From Thalassiosira profunda (taxonomy: Eukaryota > Bacillariophyta > Thalassiosirophyceae > Thalassiosirales > Thalassiosiraceae), in contig JALLAP010000280.1 of the NCBI GenBank assembly GCA_036939355.1, positions 1 through 14,824 on the forward strand: DNA of 14,824 bases. Direction: 5' to 3'. Positions 14,606 through 14,824 of the stretch are shown here, in pieces (the stretch's first letter is position 1; each line of letters begins with the position of its first letter). A program made the position numbers and the translations under genes. Below the pieces are notes generated by a model that had not been told where the DNA came from, made no database searches, and saw only the letters and a list, made by a program, of their open reading frames with translations.

Positions 14606-14824
14606 GAACAAAGTGTAAATAAGCAACCCTTAAATGCTCGAAAGTAGTGGCAAATGTTCAGGGGACACAAACAGCAATATTGAGGTAAGTTAGCTACAGT
14701 CAGCAGCTCAGGTTTGCGTTTGGCGGCCCGTTTTGACTCGGCTGGGGTGATTTTTGGCCATTTTTCGATGGGGAAGCTGCACGATGGGACGTGCCAAACA
14801 CCCTTCCTGGCTACGAGGCACGCC
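14606..14824. other. Downstream of the SLC35B gene, no gene recognised
   Basis: These 219 bases include the 3' UTR of the transporter gene (AT-richer, with TGTAAATAAG at 14614-14623 as a possible processing element). I see no coding signal up to the window edge. Confidence 0.4.

Overview
This window looks like nuclear DNA of a eukaryotic alga with a secondary, red-lineage plastid, most likely a stramenopile such as a diatom or a relative. Four observations support this. The genes are single transcription units with A at -3 and often G at +4 around the start ATG. At least three short GT-AG introns (67, 75 and 78 nt) can be deduced. Two products are typically eukaryotic membrane proteins (SMPD4 and an SLC35B-type transporter). 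The thiamine enzyme begins with a signal peptide ending in VSA|FAAP, which matches the 'ASAFAP' cleavage motif of proteins sent to complex plastids. The species cannot be fixed from the sequence. The DNA is GC-rich, with hand-counted 60-base blocks ranging from 47 to 80 %.

Layout, left to right: (1) 359-2092 +, membrane protein of a cyanobacterial/plastid family of unclear function (At5g03900-like); (2) 2574-4196 +, HI0933/YhiN-type flavoprotein; (3) 4647-6167 -, divergent iron-type alcohol dehydrogenase with a mitochondrial-looking leader; (4) 6367-8205 +, plastid-targeted ThiD-ThiE fusion (TH1 type); (5) 8417-9803 +, two-exon F-box/LRR protein with a very Cys-rich C-terminal half; (6) 9827-12847 -, two-exon SMPD4 (neutral sphingomyelinase 3) homologue; (7) 13010-14605 +, two-exon nucleotide-sugar/PAPS transporter of the SLC35B family. 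Genes 2/3 and 5/6 are convergent, the latter with only 23 bases between stop codons. Genes 3/4 and 6/7 are divergent and share short promoters of 199 and 162 bases.

The genes do not form one pathway. They serve separate housekeeping roles: plastid thiamine synthesis, sphingolipid turnover at ER/nuclear membranes, Golgi transport, ubiquitin targeting and redox. I found no mobile element, CRISPR array, rRNA or tRNA, and no convincing new defence or mobile system. The points most worth checking are a 12-bp-arm inverted repeat in the SMPD4/transporter promoter, an in-frame TAG in the SMPD4 homologue best explained by a 75-nt intron, loss of a metal-ligand histidine in the Fe-ADH homologue, the Cys-rich F-box protein, and a fall in GC from 5' to 3' in most genes.
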